DNA from: Wuchereria bancrofti
Lineage: Eukaryota; Nematoda; Chromadorea; Rhabditida; Onchocercidae
Direction of reading: 5' to 3'
Length of the DNA: 64,000 nt
Assembly: GCA_005281725.1 (NCBI GenBank)
Contig: SSBO01000009.1
Coordinates: 4,476,163 to 4,540,162, forward strand
Under the pieces are notes generated by a model that saw only the letters and a list, made by a program, of their open reading frames with translations, had not been told where the DNA came from and did no database searches. A program made the translations under genes and the position numbers. Below, piece by piece: positions 48,392 through 60,343 of this stretch; the first letter of the stretch is position 1, and every line of letters starts with the position of its first letter.

Positions 48392-51238
48392 ATGCTATAT
48401 GCGCCGTGCCGGAATTTCCTAATAATTTTTCTAACTGTAATGGACGGTTGTGTTGTGGGCGCTTTTGGTATATTACTCGTGGATGTGTTATGTTCACATT
48501 CTCATGATATTAACAGACGTGCGCTAACACTTTCTCTAATGGTTCTTTCCCACGCCACTCTTATTTTAAGCTCTTCGGATGGTAATGTCTTTTTTTAGGT
48601 TGAAATTTGAATTTTCCAACGAAAACTCAGTCTTTTAAAGTTTCACAAGTAGATATTTGTAGAAAAAAACAGTGTGCAGTTAACTGTGATGAAATTATCA
48701 ACTAACTAGTGAACCTATCAAAGCTATGACTGTAATCGAACATGGGTTCAGTCTTTACCTGAAGTTTAGGCATCTGTTTTTTCTAAGTTTCTCCTGCTGA
48801 TCGGAATTACTCAAATACTCTGTAACAAACATGTCAGCTTAATTGGATTAACGTTTGAATTGATCACTCTATAAAAACAGGTGCCAGTTTCTCCATTTCA
48901 GAAGCAAAATCTTTATTTACTAGAATAAATACTACTTCCATGGAAGCAACTGCTTTTACGGAATATGCTTCTCATTTATATTACGGTAATACTTTACTGG
49001 ATTCTAATACTACTAAATATGATTTAATAATTTGCTGCAACAATTAAAAAAAATTGTTTTGGAACAAAAATGAAAATGTCTATTTTATTACAGCCACAAC
49101 TACCATCAAACCAGAAAATACTATAGTTACAGGTACGGCTTTTCAATTTAAATAATGATTCAACAAAGTCACAAAATCAGGAAAGAACAAAATACTAAGT
49201 ATAATTGGCGAAAATTTCAAACGGAAGAAATCAGTCATAACTTAAACTGACCCATACTTGAATGATCTAAAATGACTTATCATCCGATTAATGCCAACAC
49301 CCACAAGTGTAATGCAAACATCAAATGATTTTGTAATTCTTTCTTCACTTTCACTTACGCTGTTTCCATTATCTTATTTTTAATTCAGAATTTCAGAAAA
49401 AAAAAGTAAATAATGAAAAAAATTTAATTCAGAATCTCCAGAAAATTCAGAAAGCGAATCTCATCAAAAGTTTATTACATCTGAATCAACTCAAACATTA
49501 TTAACATCAACTACTGGTACTTTCTTTTTGTCTCATTCTCTTTTTGAAAGATTTAATTCCAATTCACTCACTATTTTTTGCATGAATACAAATCAAGAAG
49601 TCGATTTCATGGTCAATCCATGAAAGTGTTTATTGGTAATTTGTCATAATGTTTTATACAGAAGTCTACACTTATTTATTTAACAATTCCGATTGTCGAT
49701 ATTCCTATGAGATCTTCAATACACAAGTCGTTTAGGGAGGCATATATCTGATTATATTAAGAATTCTTCATTTCCACGTACTCAAGTGATGAAAATAGCT
49801 AGGAAGAATGAAACGCACAAAGATGGTCAGTCATCTAATTATTTCCTCATAACATTTTTGAATTTAAATGAAAATGAAAAGCTTTTTGAGCTTAAATTTC
49901 TATGCAGTTAGTGTTTCTGAACTTTGAAGTGTAATAATTTTAAAAAATAGTAGCAGTATTGTAGTACAGATAAATTTTATGAGAATTCTCTTTTGTTCAT
50001 TAAAGTAAGCTATTTTTCTGATAGTATTTTGCTTGCATGACAGTACTTTGCTTCGGAAAGTACTCTAGATTTCCGGTGTAATTTCCTAAAGTTAGTCAGT
50101 TAGATAGACTTTTTTCAGGAAGAACATATCTATATATACTTGTAATCATTTGCATTGCTTGTGGCCTTGTCAGCATGACAATATTTTCACTTCTATATTT
50201 TCATTTCATTTTGCCATCGCCATGAGAAATGCTATAAGTGGAATAATGGCAAGATAAGCTGATTACATCGAAAGTTACTAACATTTTGATGAAAAACTCG
50301 AAACTTTTTACATAGTTTGATGCTCACAAAAATGGTAATTTAATTGAAAAAACTTCTCATAACACTGTATTCCGGATATTTTTAACAACTTACTTTTATG
50401 TTCCGGATATCACGTATATACCAGAAATTGTTATATAAGACTGATTATTCAAATGATGAGATACGTCAAAAGGAATATGTTGTCTCAAGAAATGATGAAA
50501 ATGAAAGAATTATTATAGTATTTGATAAGTTTTTTACATAAATAATGATAGAATTCTTGCAGCATTTGCTGAGTTCTTTTTGTAGGTCGAGAAATTTTTG
50601 AAATCTCGGGAATAAATAAATATATTGTCGTCGCTACTACTTGGAGAAATTGCTTATGAGTTTGCAGATGTTTTATTACTGTTTGAAACCAAAAATAATT
50701 TAGCGAATTTTATGTTTCACATTCAAATGCCCAACATAATCAATGCATACGTAATAAACTTCAGATTCAATCAATTATTTTTGCTATAATATAAAGTAAT
50801 GAATAAGATTTGAAATAAAATTTATTAGAAATATGCTAGAAATTCCACGCATTGATTTCGATATTAGCAAAGGATTTTCTTAAGTCAAAAAACAATTAGT
50901 CCAACACATTTCACGTGAATTGAATTGTAATATGTAACATTTGTTGAAGAACTGTTTTTCACCTCATTCTTTATTCTTTGTTGTGAAAGGTTTTAAAGAA
51001 CTGAAATGTCAGCTTTCGGAGTATAGTACAGAACATTAGAAACAAAATACCCTGTGATCTGCTTTTCGAACGAAGATTGAAGGAACCCACCGAAGACTGC
51101 TGCAAATGCATTAATGGATGGAAAGACCAATGCGAGATAGGTAAGTCCTATTGCAGAAAATGCTGGTAGGGTTAATGAGGGATTTTTCTTTATGAAACAG
51201 GTCTTACATGCGCGTTCTCGAATACAGTGACACGCTGA
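48392..51238 (+). CDS. Unrecognised Ser/Thr-rich membrane glycoprotein with alternative 3' exons
   Basis: I do not recognise a family. Six exons join in frame: 48392-48581, 48881-48985, 49094-49132, 49433-49516, 49736-49825, 50119-50225, giving 204 aa and a TGA at 50223. All introns are phase 1 with good donors and TTTCAG/TTACAG/TTTAG acceptors. Exon 1 encodes hydrophobic segments (signal peptide or anchor; Met at the ALTLSLMVLSHATLILSS segment could be the true start). The middle is Ser/Thr/Glu-rich (KPENTIVTESPENSESESHQ) with three N-glycosylation sequons (NTT, NSS, NET). Exon 6 encodes a membrane span (TYLYILVIICIACGLVSM...) and a very short tail. Two further exons, 51027-51140 and 51201-51238, also fit phase 1 and would replace exon 6 with a cysteine-rich end (DCCKCINGWKDQCEIGLTC, stop 51236-51238; 219 aa). 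The exon chain was inferred by phase matching without homology support. Confidence 0.55.
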
Positions 51239-53395
51239 AGATGGTACTTGGCCACTTGAGACAGACTGGTACTAATGGTTTTCAGGACTAAGAGATTGTT
51301 TCAAGGGTCCCTTGCACTTCTTTTTGAATAGATCTATTGTGGCAGACAATAGCAAGTTTTACATAGAGCAAAATTTTAGCAAAAACAATAATCCTTTATT
51401 CTGAAGAAATGACCTATTCAGCGCAACTGCGCACTCTAATATTGTAATCTTCGCTTGTTGAAGGAGGTCAAATGGTTGGTGCAGTGAATATTTAGGATGG
51501 TGTGGATTTGTTTCGCCAGTATATGCCATTTTTTGTTTGAATTTAAAATATTTTTGATAAATTTTTGGATTTTTGGAGATTTCGCTGTTTTCTTTAATTG
51601 AAGAACATTAATCAGAACTACCAACGACAATACTGCAAGTGAAAGTTTTTGAATGTTTAATGTAATTAATTACCAGGTCATAGGTAGTTTTTTATATGCA
51701 TTGATCATTTATCAGGTGAATAAAATGAGTTTTAATCATAAGATGGATGCTTAAGTTTAACTTAAGAATTCTTGTGATCATAAGCAATTATGCCAATAAG
51801 TAATTTTGAATCAAATCATAATTTTTTAAAATGTTATGTTGTAGAAACTAAATCGATTTTGGTAAGAAAAAAGAATTGTATAATCTAATACTTGCATTTA
51901 TTCAACAATCTTTGAGTAAAAAGCTGAGTAGAATGAAAGTTCATAATTCCTGAAAGTTCACCAATCTGTTTCACCTGGTTGCACAGATATTGTAATACTC
52001 TATCAATACTTTCATTGAAACGTCAATATCAACAGTATCTATTTCAGTTAGTTGTTATCTTAAGTTAATTATAGCTAATAGAAATTGAATTCAATAATCA
52101 ACATTGATTTAAAAAAAGAAAAAGTGATAAGGAAGATTGAAATTCACAAAATATAAATTGATGATAACTATTGAAATTTTTTTTGTTATTCAAAATTTTT
52201 TAATTATGAAAGCAGTGAAAAAACTGCTTAAAATCAAAAAAAAAAAGTGAAAGGAAACGAAAATAAAAAGAAAAGAAAATTTATCGAAATCATATTTTAC
52301 TCAGTTTCATATTTCATCCTAAAATTAAGGTCGTTTTTATCAAACTCTTCTTGTAATGATTCAAGCTTTGTTATATTAATAGCTTTCAGTGATATAGGCA
52401 TGATAACATTATCAATAATGAATATATTAAATAGTTGTATATTTTCCCGCCCAAATTTCTATTCACATGAAAAACCATTTCATACATTGTACTAATTTAT
52501 AATAAGTCAAAAAATAAATAAAAGCAATGCTTCGAGAAAAAGCCTGAAAAGAAACGACAAATATTTCAATTCGAGTAATCTGAAATATATTTTTAAATTG
52601 CAATTTGAACTTAGAAATACTAAAATGAATTAATAATTGAATAATCATTTTACAAACAATTCTCATTTGATAAATTTGACAGGAATTTTTCAAGGACATC
52701 TTTCTTTCTATGAGTTTTATCTCGCAGTTATTTCAGTCAAATACCAATATCTGACCCGCTTTGTTCCAAATAACTCATTTGGTACATTTGCGCCTCAAGA
52801 AAAAAGAAGCCCTATGGTTTGTAAAAAATATGTCGTTAAAGTGATAACTTTCAAAGTTCAGGGAAAATTAAAGCGGTTGCATAAAATAATGAGATATGTT
52901 AGCACTTTCAATCGAGTAAAAATTAGCTTTACTCATCAAAATACGCATATTATCTGAAATGGATTTTAGGAAAAAAGAATGAACTGAATCATAAAAAATA
53001 GAAATACATAAAAGCACATTCACTCCAACAGCTATGCAAATGTTAGTGACAAACGACTGGATAATATAATGTTTACAACGTACCATTTAGCCACTTAGTT
53101 CGTCCATCGTCGTTTTCTTTATTAAAAAAACAAAAGTTTTACATTTTATAAGTGAGGATTGTATCATTTGGTTGAGTGTAATAGGACTGAATTAGTTTTC
53201 AAACAAATAATTATTAAATTACAAAAACAGAATTAAGTTTAATTAACCGTTTAATTAATTATAGAAAATTACCAAATCATTAAGGATTTGTTCAAATACT
53301 ATTGTCATCAATTTACTCATGTCAGTGTGTTATTCTAACTGCTCTTTTTTATATTTTGCTAAATTTAAAATTTAATGATTTTATAGAGAGTTAAA
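51239..53395. other. 2.2 kb AT-rich gap before the bestrophin gene
   Basis: Only low-complexity open frames (82 and 106 codons at 52247 and 52637), rich in Lys, Phe, Ile and Asn and without family motifs. I see no gene. TTTTATAG ending at 53385, 10 nt before the bestrophin ATG, is a plausible trans-splice acceptor. Confidence 0.45.
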
Positions 53396-55842
53396 ATGAC
53401 AATTTCATACAATATGGATGTTGCATCCGCATCATCGTTTAATTTTTTCCGTTTAATATTTCGGTGGAAAGGTAGCATTTGGAAGTTATGCCTCAAGGAA
53501 CTTTGCATTTGGACATTGGTTTTTCTGATTGTAGCATTCATTTACCGGTCATCTTTTTTTTTAACTTACAATCAAAAAGTGTTCGTTAATTTTTTTGAAG
53601 TTTAATTTTTTTCCTTTTTTATTATTTTCCAATAATTTGCTAAATATTTTTTTGTGATGCATTTTTTAATTTGATAGAAACTTTAACGTTATTTAGTGAG
53701 TGAAAATCAATTGATTACTTAATTAATGCTAAAAAAAGGATAAATATGCACTTTGAGAAGATGGTGAGATTGTTAAAAAATATTTAAACTGGAAAAAAAT
53801 CGTATTTATATTTAATAATTAATAATTCATGCCTTCATGAATATATTTTTATAGAAAGGAATAAAAGAATAATCGATTAATGAATGAAATATTTAGAATA
53901 TTTGAAAAGCTCGCAAATTATTTCGACACTCATCTTAATTATATCCCATTGACATTTATGCTTGGCTTCTTTGTGCAGACTGTCGTAAAACGTTGGTCGG
54001 TACTGTTCGAAAACATGGGCTACATCGAAAGGTCATTTTAAATTTAGCCAACTTTGTTTTTAATAACCGATTACATATATTTTTTGAAAGTAAATGATTA
54101 CTTCGAAATTAGACTAATACTTTATTTAACATATCCGCTTCATATGATTGTATACATTTTTAAACAAACAGTTACATAAATTTGTGATAAACATATGTGT
54201 TTAAAAAATTCCTTATTTTTTTGATAATCTTACAAATTAAAAGTATACAATAACTCATAGAAAGTCAATTTCTTCCCTCGATTCAAAATTCACAGCTACA
54301 GAATTTTTTTATTTTTATTATTAGTAACTATTTCAAACTTTTAGCACATCTATGTATATTGGCGGATACGTAAATGGTACAGATGATGAATCTCGCTTAT
54401 TACGCCGAACCATGTCACGCTATCTGTGTTTAACACAATTACTTATCTATAGGGACATTAGTATACGTGTGCGGAAACGTTTCCCAACTTACGATAGCAT
54501 CATTAAAGCAGGTTAACTAATTCTCGTCATCATTATTATTTTCTGTGTCAAGCAATTAAGGGAAAAAGAATTATCTCTCTTTTATAGCGTTTTATTTGCA
54601 TTTAAAGATTTTTCTTTAGGATTTATGTCAGAAAATGAATATGAAATACTGAAATCAACTCAATCGGATTTTGATAAATATTGGGTGCCTATCAATTGGA
54701 TTTATGCACTTATTTTTCGTGGACGTAAAAGTGGTAAAATTATAAGCGATGCAATCGCCTGTAAACTTTGTGACGTTTGTTTTTATTAATTGAAATTGCA
54801 GAGTTAAAATTAACATATAGAGTTACAGGGAACATTTGATAAATGCACAATGAATTATTAGAATTTACTTTGTTTCAGTTTAATGTTTCAGTCTTAAGGA
54901 TGAAAATATATGAAAATACTTTAATTAATTAATTTAAAGGAAGTCAAAAGTTTTCGACATCATCTTCAGATATTATGCAATTATAACTGGGTCCCAATAC
55001 CATTAGCATATCCACAGGTAAAATGTCGAATTTTTTGTAAAATTTCATCTTTATTTTAATGGATATTGTACATGTTAAGATTCTTGGCTCAATAATTTAT
55101 TTCGAAACTTCATTCAAACTTACTAAATAATATCTCTTTTCAAAACAATATTAGCTAAACTTAATTTTTATCAATTTAAATCAATTAAGTAAATTAACTG
55201 TTTGTTTATGAATTAACTTTTTAATTGCAATTTAAACTTATGTTTTACATTTTAATTCTAGAGAATTATATAATATATTGCAGCTGGTATTTTTAGCTGT
55301 TTACGTTTATTTTGCTATATGTTTAATTTCACGACAGTTTATAATTACCGAGCGTGACATACCAAATAAAAGCAACGTATGTTTTAAATTGTATTTGCTT
55401 AGTATTGCTTGTAATTACTTGAATAGGAAAAGTTTTATTTTTAAAAGTAATTTTTAATCAGGCATATAAGTCTAGATCGATTTATTACTGCCATGTGTTA
55501 CAATGATGGAGTTTGTAATATTTGTCGGATGGATGAAAGTAGCCGAAGGCCTTTTAAATCCATTCGGTGAAGATGATGATGATTTCGAGAGCAATTTTCT
55601 AATTGATAAAAACTTGGAAGTTTGTTTTCAATTTTTTTTCTTTCATGTTTCTTACAAAAAAAACAGCGATTTTTGATTTAGTTCTTTTTTTGCTCGAAAA
55701 ATCTCAAATTGTTCATTTAAATATTTCATTTTTCTGCATTTTTTGCTTTTTACTTTCTTAGGTATCATTATGTATCGTCGATGATGCATCCAACAATGCG
55801 CCAGAAATGGAAAAAGATCAATTCTGGTCAAATAGTAAATAA
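53396..55842 (+). CDS. Bestrophin-family chloride channel, short form
   Basis: Bestrophins are pentameric calcium-activated anion channels of the plasma membrane. Eight exons close to 345 aa: 53396-53580, 53897-54031, 54345-54511, 54620-54774, 54940-55017, 55284-55376, 55476-55619, 55762-55842. The N-terminus [12 protein letters not shown]... FRWKGSIWK is the family's opening. The pore neck IPLTFMLGF keeps the Ile/Phe/Phe positions of the human BEST1 neck (I76, F80, F84). The calcium clasp [11 protein letters not shown] is intact, followed by VSLCIVDD and the FW motif near the end. Departures: TVVKRWS where the family usually has a double Trp (RWW), and the protein stops right after the FWSN segment, so it has almost no C-terminal regulatory tail. 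Nematodes carry many bestrophins; I cannot say which paralogue this is. Intron 1 donor (GTTCGT) is weak but required for frame. Confidence 0.93.
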
Positions 55843-56233
55843 ATGAAATTTATTCTAAAAATTCTCTGATAATATGATTAGACCATTTATTTATTGGTTG
55901 TGCTACATTATCATTGTAAAAAATGCTGTCATATGTCGAATTTAATTCGGAGGGTCTTTGGAGTTTTCATTCAACTTAAATTTTAATTTATTTAGGAAGA
56001 GAAAGTAATTTCTTCATTTGGTTCGATGTACAAGTGTTTTATTTATTATGCTACATATGTACTGCAATTGACTAATGATTTGTTATGAATATTTTGTATG
56101 CAAAGTTCTGTCGTTTACACGAAAAGTGGAGCCAAAACTTATATTAAAGTCCTCCAATTTATCATTCATCGATCATTATTAATACGTAAATAGTACGTAT
56201 ACTTTCTCACTGATAATTATTAATCAAGTAAAA

Positions 56234-56600
56234 AAATCCTTATGTAGTGGGCATCAACTTCTAACAAGCAAATGATTACAGTGAGTAAATAGCCGTTCAC
56301 CAGATCATTACAAACTAAAAATTGGGTTTAATATAATCAGTCGTTAAGAAGAAAACTTCGCAACATTTCTACATCGCAAGTAGGTTTGGTTTAGAACAAA
56401 GGAGCAATTTTCAACATATTAAGCAATGCACATATTTTTTGTTGACAACTGTAAAATTCTAGACAAAGCAGATAAGTTCAGCTACAAATGGAAGTTGGGT
56501 ATTGGATTAATACATGAGGTACAATCTGAAGTAGTTTTATATATCCAAAGAATATTCAATTAAGATAATTTTTAATCTCATGGATTAATACGATTTTATT
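56234..56600 (+). repeat. Diverged direct repeat, copy A
   Basis: Aligns along its whole length with 57582-57950 at roughly 70% identity, e.g. AAATCCTTATGTAGTGGG... ATGGATTAATACGATTTTATT. Non-coding. A short similar piece (TTATATAGTGGCGATTGG) also occurs at about 63704. Confidence 0.85.
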
Positions 56601-57581
56601 CCGACATATTATACTATTATTATATATTATCTTATATCATAGTTTTTCCGACACCAGATAACATTTCCTGTGTCTCATTTTTTTTTCCGATAGTTAGGAG
56701 CAGACAGATTCAATTTCGATGGCTTCAGCTAATGAATTCAATTCGTCTAGCTCCTTCGATATTTATCATGCGATGAATTCGATTTCACTCGCACTTGTCA
56801 AGTAATATTTTCAATTTCTCAATTTTCTCGGTATTTAGCAGCTATTCAATTCAGCTTCTCAAAGGAACATGAGATACAAGTGTCACGGAAAGATAAAATA
56901 TTTCTAATTGAGAAAAAATATTAAAACTGAAACAGTTTGAAATGAAATAAAAAAGAAAAGAAAACGTTAGATCAAATAAAACAAAAGATGCAAAAGTAAA
57001 AATAGACTTCGGAGAAAAGATGAAATATCTCAAATCATTATTTTTTTAATTATTAAGCATCGAAATTAAAATAGAAATCCAAATAAAGTCAAATATGAAA
57101 TATATACGATAAAGTTAGTAGAAAGACATAAAGTTAATAGAAACACATGTTATTGGTAGAAACGCATGGTGGTAGAAATGTATGCACTTAGAAGGAATGC
57201 ATGGAATCAGCAAAAATATAATACTAAGATATGCAAAAAGTACTGTGAAATTTGGAGTTCAGTCTGAATATAACTTGTGGTTTAGAATCGAATTGGACTT
57301 TCGTATGCTCAAGAGCCTTCCTTGTTTGTTATTGTAGTTGGTAGAGAAGAATGAGTTGAATGAATGAAAGGTCTGTTGTAACCATTTTATTCGCTAGTAA
57401 CCATAATATATAGGTATAGCAACAATAACCTATAGCAACAATAATGGTAACTTCGTAGTGAATAATGAAAAAAATGAATAAACTGATGGGAAAATGAATT
57501 GAATTGTGAGTAAGGGAGAGCAGCTGAACTGTAGCTTACTGGTAAAGAAAAACTGGAAAAACTGATGAAGACAAAGGATTT

Positions 57582-57950
57582 AAATCCTTATATAGTGGGC
57601 GCTGACTTGCAACAAGAGCACCTAGATGATCTTTACTCTTTATATAGCAAGAAATGGGTTTTAATATTGTAGCTTCTCAAAGAATGACTATTAGCTTAGA
57701 AAACCTTTACAATATTTCGACACTGCAAGCAAATTTGATTTGGAATAAAGGAGTAATTTTTAACGTATTAAACAATGCAAATACCTTTGTTACCAGTTGA
57801 AAATGTCTAGACAAGCAGATGAGCACAACTACAATGGGAAGATGAAAGTTTTGAGATAATGACTGCTTACATGATGCAATTTGAAACAGTTTTACATTTC
57901 TAATATTCAATTAAAACGATTTAAGTATTATGGATTAATACAATTTTATT
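57582..57950 (+). repeat. Diverged direct repeat, copy B
   Basis: Partner of 56234-56600, 1.35 kb away and almost equal in length (369 against 367 bp). May be part of a larger tandem duplication, since sequence after both units (about 56880 and 58060) is also alike. Confidence 0.85.
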
Positions 57951-60010
57951 TGATATATTTTGTAAGTTATTTGAAGCTCGCGAGGCTTACTTCGAATTTC
58001 GCGACGAAAAATATGTCACAGAGCAATAAAACCACAAAGTCAAAAAAAAAAAAATTATAAGAAAGGAAAGCACACAAAATAAAATATCTTTAACTGAGAA
58101 AAAATGCATAAAATCGAAAAAGGCATCAAAAGTTAAGTCATTCATTAATTACGTACGGGTAAAATATACAAAACGCATGCTAAATGCAATATAATGAAAC
58201 AATATGCAAAGTCCAATGTGAAAAAAGAAAAATACAAAGTGAAATAAAAAAAACCTGCAAAACTGAGTCTATCGAAAAATGCTTTCCTCTATCGGAATAT
58301 GTCGAAGCAATTTGTTTAAGTATGTGAGACAGAAATCTATAGGGACAGCTATATTGCCTTAATAAATGCTCCTAACATCAACGATAGTTTCATTTAAACT
58401 TCTATCATGAATAATCATCAAACACCTCTATCTTCCAAATTGCAATTAGTCTTGCATGCATTGAAGAAATGCTGTAAAAATGTCATTATCTACCAATCTA
58501 AAGGTCTTCGGTTGTTAATCAACACCTAATTTTTAGCAATAGCAGCCTTTGATTTGACTCGTCTCAGTACTCCTACTCAGTTGAAGTAATATTTCACTTA
58601 CGACCACTTCCAACCAATTCCTCTACTATAAATTGTCTGTGATATAATTTGATACTATTTAATTCCTTATAATGTTGAGCAATAAAGTTTTTATTTGCCT
58701 ACTCATTTGCATCACCAAACCAACTATACGGGCTTCATCATTAGCCAAACAAATTCCCGACAAAATTGGCAATAAAATATCCGTTATTAAAGTGAAGACA
58801 GAAACATGCAAAGTTATTGACAAACTATGACCAAAGATGTGAAAGATGTAAGTCATAGAGAAAGACAAAACAACCTTAATTAAAAAAAAGAACGTATTTA
58901 AATAATTATGTAGTAAACACGAGCTAGAAGAAACGCAAAATGCATGCAATTAGTAGAAATGCACACAAGACGCAATGGTACGGAAATCCTTGCAGAAATA
59001 AGCTATGACGGAACATAAAGTACATCATATACAACTAGGAAAATGTGTACAATTAAAGAAAATGAGCATGGAAAATTATTGACAGACTAAACCAAGGATG
59101 AAAGTTGGAAGTTATGGAAAAAATAGAAATTAGGGAGAAATCTAATTAGGGTTTGATAACAAAATTCATAAAAGAGTGCAAGATGTAAAACCAAGATACA
59201 AAAAATATATGCGTAAAATTAAGTTACAGAGAAAGATGAAAAAGCTACATTGGAATAAAAAGCATTAAAAGTGAAATAAGTAAGGTTGTGACATGTATAT
59301 GTCAGATGAAATAGAACAACGGAAGAAGAGGAATAAGCATTCAAAATGAAAAACTAGGGAAGAAAAAAAAGAAAAAGATCGATTGTCTTTAAAATCACAG
59401 CATGTTTCGACTTATTATGAAATTTTCTGGCAATTATAACAACAATTAAGTTAACAAAAAAGAAACTAACAGAGAGAGGTAGACTGATGAAAATTATTTT
59501 ATATAAAAAATATTACCGTATCATGTTGCTCAGTAAATACATTATGTTAATGCAAAGAAAAGGAAAACATTCCGGTCGAAATAAAATACTAATTATAAAT
59601 TTTTGCATTTCAAAATATCAAACTTCAAAGTAGGTGGAAATATTTCAACTTACTCTTGAAAAACTTAAATAATCACAATAACCAGATGCCAATCCTGATA
59701 ATCGAATAATCGAAAATTAACCTAAATCACTGGTATCCTTAAATTCACATTTCCTAATTAAAAATGGTAAAAACAGGAAAATAATCAGTATTAAAACTGA
59801 GAACAAATATTACTTCTAACATTTCTATAATTTGATAACCTTCTGCAATTAAAACTTGAAATACAAGTATTACAGAATTACTGCAATACTATTCCTTAAT
59901 AACAGTCTATGCCAAGCATTTATCATAAAATAGCACATTATTTAATCTTAATTGATACAAAAGTTTTATTAGTTTGTAACAAATTATTACCGCCTACATT
60001 TCAAATTACT

Positions 60011-60343
60011 CTATAAGGTTCGATTCCTGACACGGCCAACATCTGTTGCTATTGCGCCAGCAAACTTTCCGACGCATAGAAGGTTTTGGTAACTGCTGCC
60101 ACTCTTTAGTGTCCTTCTTGTTCCATAATTAGAACTCATATAGCTCGCGAACGCCTAGAACATATTCATTATTGTTTCAACTAGTTATGAATTTGTTTTT
60201 TTATTTGGCATGTTCAAAAAGTTAACTACAAAATGCTGATCAGCTAATAAATGAAAAATTGATAAATACGTTTCTAGAAACTATCAAATCTTACTCACAT
60301 TTGTGTGCAGATAAGTGTCACCATAGCCGGACCCATGAGACAT
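60011..60343 (-). CDS. Small two-exon gene, unknown protein of 62 aa
   Basis: Exon 1 (60343-60299) encodes MSHGSGYGDTYLHTN and ends at a GTGAGT donor. Exon 2 (60154-60011) starts after TTCTAG in the same phase and encodes a Ser/Gly/Tyr-rich start (AFASYMSSNYGTRRTLKSGS), then SYQNLLCVGKFAGAIATDVG and a basic end (RVRNRTL) before TAG. The 144-bp intron is phase 0. A TTGCAG acceptor (60364) lies 20 nt upstream of the ATG. Both exons are clearly less AT-rich than the surrounding several kilobases. No signal peptide or known motif. It resembles small nematode-restricted Gly/Ser proteins only in composition. The gene is inferred from splice signals, phase and base composition. Confidence 0.5.

Larger units (their letters stand above)
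55843..60010. other. 4.2 kb gene-poor region with diverged direct repeats
   Basis: No gene supported. Two homologous units (56234-56600 and 57582-57950) and further purine-rich, loosely repeated sequence extend to about 59300. A 96-codon hydrophobic minus-strand frame (58949-58659) has no recognisable motif or splice context. Confidence 0.4.

Noticed and set aside
52637..52957. 106-codon plus-strand open frame
   Set aside because: Low-complexity, AT-driven composition, no motif, no splice signals; chance open frame likely.
58659..58949. 96-codon hydrophobic minus-strand open frame
   Set aside because: Looks membrane-like only because AT-rich antisense sequence yields Leu, Ile and Phe codons; no family motif and no neighbouring exons.
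60017..60027. GGTTCGATTCC, resembling a tRNA B box
   Set aside because: No A box, acceptor stem or anticodon arm around it; it is explained as the antisense of the small gene's last codons.
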